Shown: positions 1 to 6,155 of the stretch, piece after piece
Numbering within the stretch: position 1 is the stretch's first letter
Layout: each line of letters starts with the position of its first letter
Origin: Spirochaetota bacterium
GTDB lineage: Bacteria > Spirochaetota > Leptospiria > Turneriellales > Turneriellaceae
Reading direction: 5' to 3'
Assembly: GCA_029561505.1 (NCBI GenBank)
Contig: JAKQXK010000130.1
Location: forward strand, 1-7,117
DNA: 7,117 nt
The notes under the pieces: model-generated
What the model was told of the DNA's origin: nothing
Seen by the model: only the letters and a program-made list of their open reading frames with translations
Databases searched by the model: none
Program-made: the position numbers and the translations under genes

Positions 1-2
1 GA

Positions 3-47
3 AAAATATACCAGCTCGTGCCCACGGCGCAGGTAGGTCAACGATGA
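3..47 (+). CDS. possible C-terminal end of an upstream gene (partial)
   Basis: The third plus frame is open from the left edge and ends at a TGA at 45-47, giving a tail that reads KIYQLVPTAQVGQR. This TGA overlaps the thiD start codon as ATGA, the arrangement typical of translationally coupled genes in an operon. The tail is too short to identify. A second frame also ends close by (TAG at 34-36), so the choice of frame is an inference from the overlap. Confidence 0.35.
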   Translation, partial: KIYQLVPTAQVGQR

Positions 48-835
48 GGCCTGTTGCCATGAGCATTGCCGGCAGCGATTCAAGCGGCGGCGCCGGCATT
101 CAGGCAGACCTTAAGGCATTTGCTGCGTGCGGTGTTTATGGTACAACCGCTATTACGGCCATTACGGCGCAGAATACCGTCGGTGTCGACGCTATCGAAA
201 TTCTCTCGCCTGAAATCGTTTATGCGCAGATCAAGAGCGTCGCCAGCGACATGCCCGTGGCAGCCCTGAAAACCGGCATGCTTGCCAATTCTGAAATTAT
301 CCGCAGCGTCGCGCGGGCGATCGCAGATTTTGAACTTACCAATCTGGTGATCGATACCGTAATGGTTTCGAAAAGCGGTCATCGCCTGCTCGCCCCTGAA
401 GCCGAAGCGGCGATGCGCGAAGTGCTGCTGCCGCTCGCGACTCTCATTACCCCGAACCTGCCCGAGGCTGAAGTTCTCACCGGGTTGCGCATCACAGACA
501 ATGCGACGATGCGCAGGGCCGCTCAGCAACTGCACCAGATGGGGGCAAAGAATGTTATCTTGAAAGGCGGGCACCTCGAAACGCCCGATGCCACCGATGT
601 CTTCTTCGATGGCGAAACTTTCGTTGAATTAACGGCGCCGCGTGTCTCTACAACGTCAACTCATGGCACGGGCTGCACGTTATCTGCTGCGATCGCCGCG
701 CACCTTGCAAAGGGCGAAAAGGTTATCGACGCCTGTCGTGCCGCTAAGGTATACCTTACGGGTGCGCTGCAGAATGCCGAGCCTATGGGTCATGGCCATG
801 GGCCGGTGAATCATTTTTGGAAAATTCGAAACTAA
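44..835 (+). CDS. thiD: Hydroxymethylpyrimidine/phosphomethylpyrimidine kinase ThiD
   Basis: This cytoplasmic enzyme phosphorylates 4-amino-5-hydroxymethyl-2-methylpyrimidine and then its monophosphate, giving HMP-PP for thiamine phosphate synthesis. The 263-residue protein is close to the usual family length of about 265. Ribokinase-superfamily signatures appear in order: the substrate motif AGSDSSGGAGIQADLK at 9-24, TAITAITAQNT at 35-45, KTGML at 76-80, DTVMVSKSGHRLL at 105-117, TPNLPEAEVLTG at 136-147, KGGH at 174-177, and the anion-hole/catalytic motif HGTGC at 207-211 with the conserved Cys211. The ATG at 44 is chosen because it has a GGTAGG ribosome-binding sequence about 6 nt upstream and leaves the usual short lead before IAGSD. 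It may be coupled to an upstream gene by an ATGA overlap. Its last residues (IRN-stop) lie inside a palindromic terminator shared with the convergent gene. The last line of the protein is histidine- and glycine-rich (MGHGHGPVNHF), as in many ThiD proteins. Confidence 0.95.
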   Translation: MRPVAMSIAGSDSSGGAGIQADLKAFAACGVYGTTAITAITAQNTVGVDAIEILSPEIVYAQIKSVASDMPVAALKTGMLANSEIIRSVARAIADFELTNLVIDTVMVSKSGHRLLAPEAEAAMREVLLPLATLITPNLPEAEVLTGLRITDNATMRRAAQQLHQMGAKNVILKGGHLETPDATDVFFDGETFVELTAPRVSTTSTHGTGCTLSAAIAAHLAKGEKVIDACRAAKVYLTGALQNAEPMGHGHGPVNHFWKIRN

Positions 836-868
836 ACGGCGCTTTGAGCGCCGCTTAGTTTCGAATTT
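822..868. terminator. bidirectional intrinsic terminator between thiD and gspC, overlapping both stop codons
   Basis: This palindrome has a 14-bp outer stem (822-835 with 855-868), one A/C mismatch (836/854), a 7-bp GC-rich inner stem (837-843 with 847-853) and the triloop TTG. The 5' arm is A-rich and the 3' arm T-rich on both strands, the polarity expected of an intrinsic terminator that works in both directions. The thiD TAA (833-835) pairs with the gspC stop (855-857), so both proteins end in the same residues, IRN. Confidence 0.8.
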
Positions 869-1838
869 GAAAGTCGTACGTGATTTGCTTACCGTCGCGC
901 TCGAGCTCTATTTTGACTGAAGGCGCGGTCTTGATCGCTTTCCACAGGTCGAGCATACGCTCTGTGTCGTTGAGACCATAGCCGTTGACTTTGCGTATAA
1001 TATCGCCGCTCTTGGCGCCGAGCTTGGCAAAAACATGATCATCGTTCACGCGGGCAATCTTGTAGCCTTCGATCTTCCCGTTTACCAAATGCGGCCCGAA
1101 TTGGGCGCCTTCGTAAATCTTCGCTGGGTTGCCCAAAATGTTCTTGTTGACTTCTTCGCGTGAGATGACCTTCGAGATCACCTGCCCACCGCCGGCTGCC
1201 GCTGCGGGCGCCGCCGCTGCGTTAGGGTCTGCCGCTGCAGGTTGCTGCGCGAGGTCGGTCGTCGACTGCCCAATCTTCAGCTTATAGCGCCCCTGGCCCA
1301 TGCGTATCCAGATATATTCCTGGGCAATAGAGATTACCGAAGCAGATTGCACGGTGCATTCGCATTCTTTGCGCTTGCAGAAAGATGATGCCATGCAGTA
1401 TTCACGAATGCCCTCACCCTGTACCTCAATCAGCGCGCGCGCAAATTCAGCATTACCTTCAAGCGTGGCCGTCAGTTTAAACGGTTTGGCAGGCTGATCG
1501 ACTACGGCAGCGGCCGCCGCCGTACCCGTTTCGCCCGCGCGTTGAAAGAGAGCCCCCCCTACCGTAATGGTTGGGTCAGAGAACATCTGCTCGGTGTTTG
1601 AGTTTTCAGTGCTGGCTGCGCGCGCAGGCGGCAAAGGCGTCGCTTTACTGACTGCGTATAATGCCACAGAATGCCCAATGCGCGCCAGTGAAAGGCCGAG
1701 AATTACAGCGGCGCCGGCGTACCACCAGGTGCGGCTGTAGCGTATGCGCGAGCCAAGGCCAAAAGCCAGCTCACGAAATTGCTGCGCCCGGCGTCTGAGT
1801 TCTTGTGTATCGAGATTGCGAAGATCGGCTAATGCCAT
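855..1838 (-). CDS. gspC: GspC-like type II secretion inner-membrane protein with PDZ domain
   Basis: In type II secretion, GspC is a bitopic inner-membrane protein that links the inner-membrane platform to the outer-membrane secretin GspD. This 327-residue protein has the family layout: a basic, cytoplasmic N-terminus (1-37), one membrane span (about 38-63), a low-complexity linker, an HR-like domain (about 118-190, FKLTATLEG...ALIEV...YKLKIG), an Ala/Pro/Gly-rich linker (about 196-218), and a PDZ-like domain (about 245-325). The PDZ part has the GspC hallmarks GKIEGYKIARV (254-264), KLGAKSGDIIRKVNG (272-286) and LERDGKQITYDFQI. The HR domain carries an odd cluster of four cysteines (148, 154, 159, 161). 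No Shine-Dalgarno sequence precedes the ATG; upstream of it lies only an 8-nt gap and a hairpin. No other gsp gene is visible in this window. It follows flaA1 by 46 nt on the same strand and could be co-transcribed with it. The family assignment is good, the exact partner complex is inferred. Confidence 0.8.
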   Translation of the reverse strand: MALADLRNLDTQELRRRAQQFRELAFGLGSRIRYSRTWWYAGAAVILGLSLARIGHSVALYAVSKATPLPPARAASTENSNTEQMFSDPTITVGGALFQRAGETGTAAAAAVVDQPAKPFKLTATLEGNAEFARALIEVQGEGIREYCMASSFCKRKECECTVQSASVISIAQEYIWIRMGQGRYKLKIGQSTTDLAQQPAAADPNAAAAPAAAAGGGQVISKVISREEVNKNILGNPAKIYEGAQFGPHLVNGKIEGYKIARVNDDHVFAKLGAKSGDIIRKVNGYGLNDTERMLDLWKAIKTAPSVKIELERDGKQITYDFQIRN

Positions 1839-1846
1839 TGGGTTCG

Positions 1847-1881
1847 AATTTCGTAGTCGCGCATGGCGCGACTACGAAATT
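1847..1881. terminator. 16-bp perfect hairpin between flaA1 and gspC; terminator-like but lacking a U-tract
   Basis: AATTTCGTAGTCGCGC (1847-1862) pairs perfectly with 1866-1881 around a 3-nt loop. On the minus strand the core reads GCGC-CAT-GCGC. It begins 3 nt after the flaA1 stop and ends 8 nt before the gspC ATG. There is no run of T after the stem on the minus strand, so full termination is doubtful. It could instead act as a 3'-end stabiliser, partial terminator or binding site. It belongs with the hairpins at 4925-4953 and 6156-6196. Confidence 0.55.
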
Positions 1882-1884
1882 TTG

Positions 1885-2793
1885 TTATTTTCCGCCTTCG
1901 GTATATTTCTTCAGGCTTTTTGCGTATTCACGCGCTTCGTGCTTCTCTTTTTTGTCCATTTCGTCGAAGTCTACGTCGGCGCCGTCGAAGTGTACATCGT
2001 ACATGTCGGTGAGAACTTTCACCGCATCAAAGAAGATTACGACCTTTTCTGTGTTCGCAGTTGGTTTAGAACGCAAGACCAGCTTGGTCAGCACCAGGTT
2101 TTTTGTCTGTGGGTAGGTGTCGATATCTTGTGGCACTTTCGCCGGTACCTTCACTGAAAGCGGGCGCCAGCCAACAAAGTTTACCGAGCCCATTTTCAAA
2201 ACGTGAGTCGAGCCTTTCCAGTCTTGCACCCACGCTTCGAGTGTGTAGTCGCTGCCGCGGCCTAATACCCAAACAGATATAGCCTTCACTTTACCGGGAA
2301 GCTTAAGACCAGCGATCTCCTGAACTTTTGGCTTGTTGTTTTCATCGAGTTCGTCAATGACCCGGTAGATCTTCTTAGAAGCCGGGGGAGTCAGTGCGAC
2401 AACGTTGTTGCCCGGGTAGATGAACTTGAAGCGTACACCGAGACATTTTTTGTTCGTCTCATCGTGTGCGAGGTTCTGAGGGCGGCAAGGGTTGTTGCCT
2501 TCACCTTTTATTGCAACTTCGGGTGAATTCCATTTTTCACCTTTTGGTGGCTGGCCGTCAGCTTCAACCACAGCGGGAATCGCCTCTGGGTCACCAGGCG
2601 TAACAGTCGCAGTCCATGAGTCGGCTTCGAAGCCTTCTACCTGAACCGAGCGAAGTTCCATGCCGTCGGTGTCGTCACCGTTGAGCGTTTTGATTGCGCT
2701 GCTGCTCTTGATCGCCGCGCCGCCGTTGATAGCGACAAACGAGTACAAGAGCGGCAATGCCGCGAGTACAGAGTATTTGATTACAGTACGCAT
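1885..2793 (-). CDS. flaA1: Flagellar filament outer-layer (sheath) protein FlaA1
   Basis: FlaA proteins are exported to the periplasm and associate with the FlaB core of the spirochaete endoflagellum. The 302-residue product starts with a hydrophobic signal peptide (about 1-27, ending near NGGAA). The FlaA family core is plain: LGVRFKFIYPGNN (118-130), SVWVLGRG (173-180), a strand region with YTLEAWVQDWKGSTHVL (183-199), NFVGWRPLSVKVP (205-217) and VVIFFDAVKVLTDM (251-264). The C-terminus is highly charged (about 270-302, rich in Asp, Lys and Glu). Two cysteines occur at 103 and 117. The 302-residue length and position downstream of a shorter paralogue match my recollection of Leptospira FlaA1. 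An excellent ribosome-binding site, GGAGG, lies 6 nt upstream. It follows the flaA2 stop by 17 nt, so the two form an operon. The 1-versus-2 naming is by analogy. Confidence 0.88.
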   Translation of the reverse strand: MRTVIKYSVLAALPLLYSFVAINGGAAIKSSSAIKTLNGDDTDGMELRSVQVEGFEADSWTATVTPGDPEAIPAVVEADGQPPKGEKWNSPEVAIKGEGNNPCRPQNLAHDETNKKCLGVRFKFIYPGNNVVALTPPASKKIYRVIDELDENNKPKVQEIAGLKLPGKVKAISVWVLGRGSDYTLEAWVQDWKGSTHVLKMGSVNFVGWRPLSVKVPAKVPQDIDTYPQTKNLVLTKLVLRSKPTANTEKVVIFFDAVKVLTDMYDVHFDGADVDFDEMDKKEKHEAREYAKSLKKYTEGGK

Positions 2794-2798
2794 TTTGA

Positions 2799-2806
2799 TC
2801 CTCCCT
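2799..2806 (-). promoter_or_regulatory. strong Shine-Dalgarno sequence of flaA1
   Basis: AGGGAGGA lies in the 17-nt gap between flaA2 and flaA1, with GGAGG 6 nt from the ATG at 2793. It is by far the best ribosome-binding site in the window, and lets flaA1 be translated independently of the frameshifted flaA2. Confidence 0.75.
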
Positions 2807-2810
2807 GATC

Positions 2811-3577
2811 TTACCAGTTGTCTTTAATCTTGCTGCCGGGATATTCGCTGTCGCTCATATCAGTTTTGACGCGCAGATCATCGACGTAGAAATAGAAGTC
2901 ACCCCAGGTTTCATGCGGATCGCATTCGACGTAGAGCGAAACAAAGTGCAGGTTCTTGTCGAGCAGCGCGTGGCGCGTGCTCTGCGGCAGCCAGCCCGGT
3001 ACCGTGACCGTGTGCTTGCGCCAGCCGAAATAATCGAGTTTGCCGAGTTTCAGCTTGTGCAGGTTGCCGCGATAATCGCGCAGCTTCACGAATAGCGTAT
3101 GGCGAAAGTTACGACCAAGAACCAGACAGAGAACTGGCGACCGAGACCCTTGATCAGATATTCGTGAGGGGGTTTGATCTCGACGCGGTCAAAGCCACGT
3201 TCTTTAAAGAAGGTTTTTACACCCAGAACGTTGTTGGCAGTTTTAGGGTCTTTAAGGCCGTCTTTGAAGCGTGTCTTTTCTTCTTCAGACAATTCTTTCG
3301 GGTTGAAAACATCTTCAATTGGCCCGAGCTGAATCGTCTTTCTCACCTTCGTGATGCCAAGAGGCGTCGTCGAGAACGCACGCCAGTCTTCAGACGATTC
3401 GAAATCGTTCAGCAAGACGTCTTGAACGTCTGCCTTCTTATTCCCTTTCGTGTTCGCGGCATCTTGCGCAATCAGCGTTGCTCCGATGAATGTTACAGCC
3501 ACCGCTGCAACGAGCAGTACTTTTTTACCACTGCTTGTAACCTGTGGTGAGTTAAACCGACCCATAAGTTCCCCCAT
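2811..3577 (-). pseudogene. flaA2: flaA2, flagellar filament outer-layer protein, split by a one-base frameshift
   Basis: The first frame (from 3577) encodes a signal peptide (hydrophobic stretch about 19-37, ALIAQ-like end) and the FlaA N-terminal half, up to LGRQFSVW (residues 145-152), then runs into unrelated residues and a stop at 3086-3088. The remainder of FlaA2 continues in the -1 frame from 3122: VLGRNFRHTLFVKLRDYRG, then LDYFGWRKHTVTVPGWLPQ, FYFYVDDLRVKTDM and YPGSKIKDNW to the stop at 2811. Joining the frames at 3122 gives 255 residues and lines up exactly with FlaA1 (SVWVLGRG, FVGWR...VPAKVPQ). Two starts are possible: ATG 3577, or ATG 3565 with GGGGG 5 nt upstream; the latter may be the real one and gives 251 residues. 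If the frameshift is real the product lacks its C-terminal 40%. Sequencing or assembly error is an equally good explanation. Confidence 0.85.
3118..3126 (-). other. frameshift site in flaA2 (TGGTT where TGGGTT is expected)
   Basis: On the minus strand the codons read TCT GTC TGG TTC TTG, while the conserved SVWVLGR needs TGG GTT CTT GGT. One missing G next to 3122-3123 accounts for the break. The paralogue flaA1 has TGGGTA at the equivalent place. A ribosomal -1 shift that re-reads the G at 3122 would give the same protein, but no X-XXY-YYZ slippery heptamer is present here. Confidence 0.8.
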
Positions 3578-3660
3578 ATCTCTCTCGCTTTCAGCCTTAC
3601 CGGCGACTTTGTATTTCCCGCCGGCGCATTTGGCCTGAAAAGCCTAATTTACTGTTTGTA

Positions 3661-3689
3661 ATATCGGTAAGGCGGATGCATTACTTAAA
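3661..3689 (-). promoter_or_regulatory. candidate sigma-28 (FliA)-like promoter for flaA2-flaA1
   Basis: Reading the minus strand, TTTAAGTAA is followed after 12 nt by ACCGATAT. The bacterial flagellar sigma-28 consensus is TAAAG, then about 15 nt, then CCGATAA; here TTAAG and CCGATAT are separated by 16 nt. It sits about 80-90 nt upstream of flaA2. The match is by eye and the spacing is one base long, so this is a candidate only. The rest of the 3578-3730 gap shows no gene. Confidence 0.4.
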
Positions 3690-3694
3690 TGGTT

Positions 3695-3711
3695 TCGTCG
3701 CCGTTCGACGA
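3695..3711 (-). terminator. weak hairpin after the polytopic membrane gene
   Basis: TCGTCG and CGACGA form a 6-bp stem with a 5-nt loop, about 20 nt past the stop at 3731. No T-run follows, only ACCATTTAAG. It may help end transcription ahead of the flaA operon, but support is thin. Confidence 0.25.
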
Positions 3712-3730
3712 GTCTTGCGCGACCCCCGGG

Positions 3731-4924
3731 TCAACGGCCGACAGGCTCTATCTGACCCAGAGTTATGTCTCTCCACGCAAATTCGTCTTTGCGCATTTTC
3801 CATATAAAGCCATCGATCACGTAGTGGGTGATCTGGGGCACTGAGAGCACAGGCACAATCAGCGTCAACCAGGGCGAACCCGGGCTAACTTCAACCAAAG
3901 CTGCATGAAACAGAGCGAAGAAAGGTGCGTGGTCTTTCTCGTGCCACACCCAGACGTTCCAGAACCCTTCTTCTAAATAAGCGAGCAAAAGCAGAAATGC
4001 TACAAACACGGCTATAAAACGCAGCTGAAAAATTCTGCCCGACGATCGTATCGGCCGCACTGCCGTGAGGTTCTGAGGCGTCATGGGTGCGTGCTTCTTA
4101 TTACCCCAGAACCACACGAGCGCAATGTAGGGTATACCATGTGACATAACGTTAATCGCCGTGAAGGCTATGTCTGAATTGAAGTGCACGATTCCGACGT
4201 ACCACGAGAGAAATGTGCCGGCGACAATCGCGTTGCGCGGCAGGTTGAACAGTGGCATTGGCACGCCGCTTGTTGCTATGGAATTCCCGAGCTGGTGCCG
4301 GCGCATAGCTATGGATTTCCATAGCAGCGCGCCTTCCTTTATGACGTATGCGCCGATGATCGCCACGTAGATAATAAACAGTACGCCCGGAAATCCTGCA
4401 TCTGTTAGATAATAAAAATCACCCTTCATGAACCAGTTGAAGTTCTTCTGGCCTGCAAGGTGCCAATCGGCGATTGGGTAGAGGGTTGCTGTGTAGATTG
4501 CCAGCGCGTCGATGCGGCGGCGCCATGTCGATGTAATCTCCCTTCGCGAATAGACCCGCATGAAGCCATATTGCTGCCGGGCAAAATGAAACACGGCCAG
4601 GTAGGCCATAACCCGCCAGAAGACCATCGCGCCGGCCGAATAAAGCAAAATGCACGCGATGAGTACGGCGAATGGCAGAAGAAACAGAAACAGGCCGTGG
4701 CGCTCGCGCGTTTCGGCGTCTAAGTAGGTGCGGTAGAGGCTGCTGTAAACGTGCGAGACGTCGACGCCCATCACGAGAATTGCCCAGCTGATGACGGTCA
4801 TCGAGTCGGGTTCGGCAAAAAAATCGTGAAAACCGAGCGTGATGGCGACCACGACGAATGGTACGGCGAGAATGAACACGCCGTCTGCGAACGGCGAGTA
4901 TATCCAGGGCTGCAACTTTTTCAT
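3731..4924 (-). CDS. polytopic, histidine-rich membrane protein of unknown function
   Basis: I do not recognise a named family. The 397-residue protein has about eight hydrophobic segments (roughly 11-32, 43-58, 76-95, 98-114, 178-196, 231-248, 262-274, 301-317 and 350-368, some short). Histidines and acidic residues recur in and next to these segments: D55/H58 (DVSHVYSSLYRTYLD), H113 (FHFARQQYGF), H247, H262 (MSHGIPY), H328/H332, H340 and H367/D371 (THYVIDGFIWKMR). That pattern recalls membrane di-metal or haem-binding proteins, but no complete desaturase His-box set is visible, so no reaction is proposed. The N-terminus MKKLQPWIYSPFADG looks genuine. The ATG directly abuts a 13-bp hairpin with no Shine-Dalgarno sequence free. 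It lies 30 nt after the zinc-ribbon gene on the same strand, and the two are probably co-transcribed. Confidence 0.8.
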   Translation of the reverse strand: MKKLQPWIYSPFADGVFILAVPFVVVAITLGFHDFFAEPDSMTVISWAILVMGVDVSHVYSSLYRTYLDAETRERHGLFLFLLPFAVLIACILLYSAGAMVFWRVMAYLAVFHFARQQYGFMRVYSRREITSTWRRRIDALAIYTATLYPIADWHLAGQKNFNWFMKGDFYYLTDAGFPGVLFIIYVAIIGAYVIKEGALLWKSIAMRRHQLGNSIATSGVPMPLFNLPRNAIVAGTFLSWYVGIVHFNSDIAFTAINVMSHGIPYIALVWFWGNKKHAPMTPQNLTAVRPIRSSGRIFQLRFIAVFVAFLLLLAYLEEGFWNVWVWHEKDHAPFFALFHAALVEVSPGSPWLTLIVPVLSVPQITHYVIDGFIWKMRKDEFAWRDITLGQIEPVGR

Positions 4925-4953
4925 TTCACTTTGGCGCTATGCGCCAAAGTGAA
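4925..4953. repeat. 13-bp perfect hairpin flush with the start codon of the polytopic membrane gene
   Basis: TTCACTTTGGCGC (4925-4937) pairs perfectly with 4941-4953 around the triloop TAT. It fills the 30-nt gap between the zinc-ribbon gene's stop (4955-4957) and the next gene's ATG (4922-4924). There is no T-run after the stem on the minus strand. A terminator here would leave no room for a promoter for the next gene, so an attenuator, an RNA-processing site or translational control are alternatives. The core GCGC-TAT-GCGC matches two other hairpins in the window. Confidence 0.6.
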
Positions 4954-4954
4954 G

Positions 4955-6112
4955 CTAATTCAACGTGTCGCACTTCGCGCCACCCACGAGGCGCACCTTG
5001 ATCTTCTTCACAGCCCCATCGGGAATCGCGCGCCATTGCGCTTCGGGAAAAGCGCACGTATGCTTTTTGTCGGGCTTTTTCACTTCACTGAGAAACAGGT
5101 TGTAGGCTTCGCTGCGCCCGCCTTCGCGTTCGCAGCCCACACAGCTGCCTGCCCGAATGTTGACTACGGGCCAAGCGACCTGGTCGTTCAGGCCACCTTT
5201 GGCAGTGATATCGCGTTCATGGCCCCAGCGGTTCACGCGGTAATAGCATTTGTCGCTGTATACAGGCACGCTCTTGTATTTGGTTTTGCACCGGCGTTCT
5301 TTCTTGAAGGTGCCATTGCCTTTGTCGACACGCACCATATCGCAGCTTTCACCGTCGGCAACCTGGTTGGTCGAGCTGACTTCGCGCTTGCGAATGACCA
5401 TGTACGCATCAAATGGCATCGAACTGCACCATGCAGACTCAGAACGGCCTTTGTAAGACTCAACTTTGACCACGCGTTCCCAGTTGTGGCTGTCAATTTT
5501 CACGTCGACCGAGCGCGATATGAAGAAGCTCGAGATCAGCGCCACGAGACCGACGCCGACTGCGCCACCGATGTAATACCATTTCTTAGATTTCGGGGCT
5601 TCTGGCTCGGGGGTCGCGCCTGCAAGGCCTGCCTTCTGTGCTTCGAAATCTGCCTTGGCAGCGGTGCGCGAATCGACCGCAAAACCCTCGCCGGCGGCTA
5701 CCTGTTCGCTGCGCAAAGAAACTGTCTTTGCGTCTTTCATTGGCGAGCCGCACTGCGTACAGAATTCGGCTTTTGCCGCGTTCGCGGTGCCGCAGTTGCC
5801 ACACTTTTTGTCAGCGCCCGTATATTCGTGATCTTCGACGGCAATTGCCTCTTCGTCAGACGGGAAATAGCGCGCGTTCGCGTCTTGCGCGGCACCGCAG
5901 CTGGGGCAGAATTTGTGCGTTACACCCAGCAGCTTCTTGGTGCTGCAATATTTACAATCCCACAGCATCTGGAATGTGCCGGCCTCTTCGACGCGGTCAT
6001 AACCAGGTGGCGGGTTGCCCGCCGGTTGACCTGGGTTGTCGGGAATGTTGTCGAAAGCGGGTTTCCAGCTCTTATCGTTCGGGTCTTGCGGGTTCTGCGG
6101 TTCGTTCGCCAT
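4955..6112 (-). CDS. double zinc-ribbon, single-span membrane protein with a cysteine-rich C-terminal domain
   Basis: The 385-residue protein has three parts. First, a Pro/Asn/Asp-rich N-terminus (1-45) and two zinc ribbons: C53-x2-C56 with C69-x2-C72, and C104-x2-C107 with C118-x2-C121. Second, a spacer and one membrane span (about 178-198, YYIGGAVGVGLVALISSFFI). Third, a C-terminal domain with eight cysteines (229, 257, 275, 289, 324, 327, 353, 381), including KERRCKTKY and CVGCEREGGRSEAY. With the zinc ribbons in the cytoplasm, the third part would face the periplasm, where an even number of cysteines could form disulfides. I recall similar zinc-ribbon membrane proteins in other bacteria but know of no assigned function. 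The ATG at 6112 has no Shine-Dalgarno sequence; a promoter-like TTGACA lies close upstream, so the mRNA may be leaderless. Strong as a gene, unknown in function. Confidence 0.85.
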   Translation of the reverse strand: MANEPQNPQDPNDKSWKPAFDNIPDNPGQPAGNPPPGYDRVEEAGTFQMLWDCKYCSTKKLLGVTHKFCPSCGAAQDANARYFPSDEEAIAVEDHEYTGADKKCGNCGTANAAKAEFCTQCGSPMKDAKTVSLRSEQVAAGEGFAVDSRTAAKADFEAQKAGLAGATPEPEAPKSKKWYYIGGAVGVGLVALISSFFISRSVDVKIDSHNWERVVKVESYKGRSESAWCSSMPFDAYMVIRKREVSSTNQVADGESCDMVRVDKGNGTFKKERRCKTKYKSVPVYSDKCYYRVNRWGHERDITAKGGLNDQVAWPVVNIRAGSCVGCEREGGRSEAYNLFLSEVKKPDKKHTCAFPEAQWRAIPDGAVKKIKVRLVGGAKCDTLN

Positions 6113-6116
6113 GGTT

Positions 6117-6145
6117 ATGAATGCCGGCCCTCTACGTCATGTCAA
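6117..6145 (-). promoter_or_regulatory. candidate sigma-70 promoter giving a leaderless or near-leaderless mRNA
   Basis: A perfect -35 box TTGACA (6140-6145) is followed after exactly 17 nt by ATTCAT (6117-6122), a poor -10 box with three of six matches. The -10 ends 4 nt before the ATG at 6112, so transcription would begin at or very near the start codon. This fits the absence of a Shine-Dalgarno sequence. Confidence 0.4.
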
Positions 6146-6155
6146 TAAATTAGAA

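Noticed and set aside
80..574. Minus-strand open frame of 164 codons inside thiD
   Set aside because: ThiD is unmistakable on the plus strand; this frame is its mirror.
1196..1250. GCC/GCTGCCGC-rich repeat tract as a possible microsatellite
   Set aside because: It encodes the Ala/Pro-rich linker of the GspC-like protein before the PDZ domain; such linkers are usual in this family and the units are not regular.
1744..2157. Plus-strand open frame of 137 codons across the flaA1-gspC junction
   Set aside because: It is antisense to flaA1 and gspC, runs through a palindrome, and encodes no plausible domain.
3086..3130. Programmed -1 ribosomal frameshift in flaA2
   Set aside because: The arithmetic fits a -1 shift after TGG, but there is no slippery heptamer of the X-XXY-YYZ type, and FlaA2 homologues are normally one frame. 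A mutation or sequencing error is simpler.
4275..4325. Repeated GCTATGG with an inverted partner (hairpin 4308-4325)
   Set aside because: It lies inside the polytopic membrane gene, where it encodes similar short peptides (SIAM and SIAT). The 7-bp stem is short and easily a coincidence of codon use.
4751..6148. Long plus-strand open frame of 465 codons
   Set aside because: It lies antisense to the zinc-ribbon gene and the start of the polytopic gene. Its product has no recognisable motif, and the minus-strand frames have clear domains. It is a shadow of GC-rich third positions.
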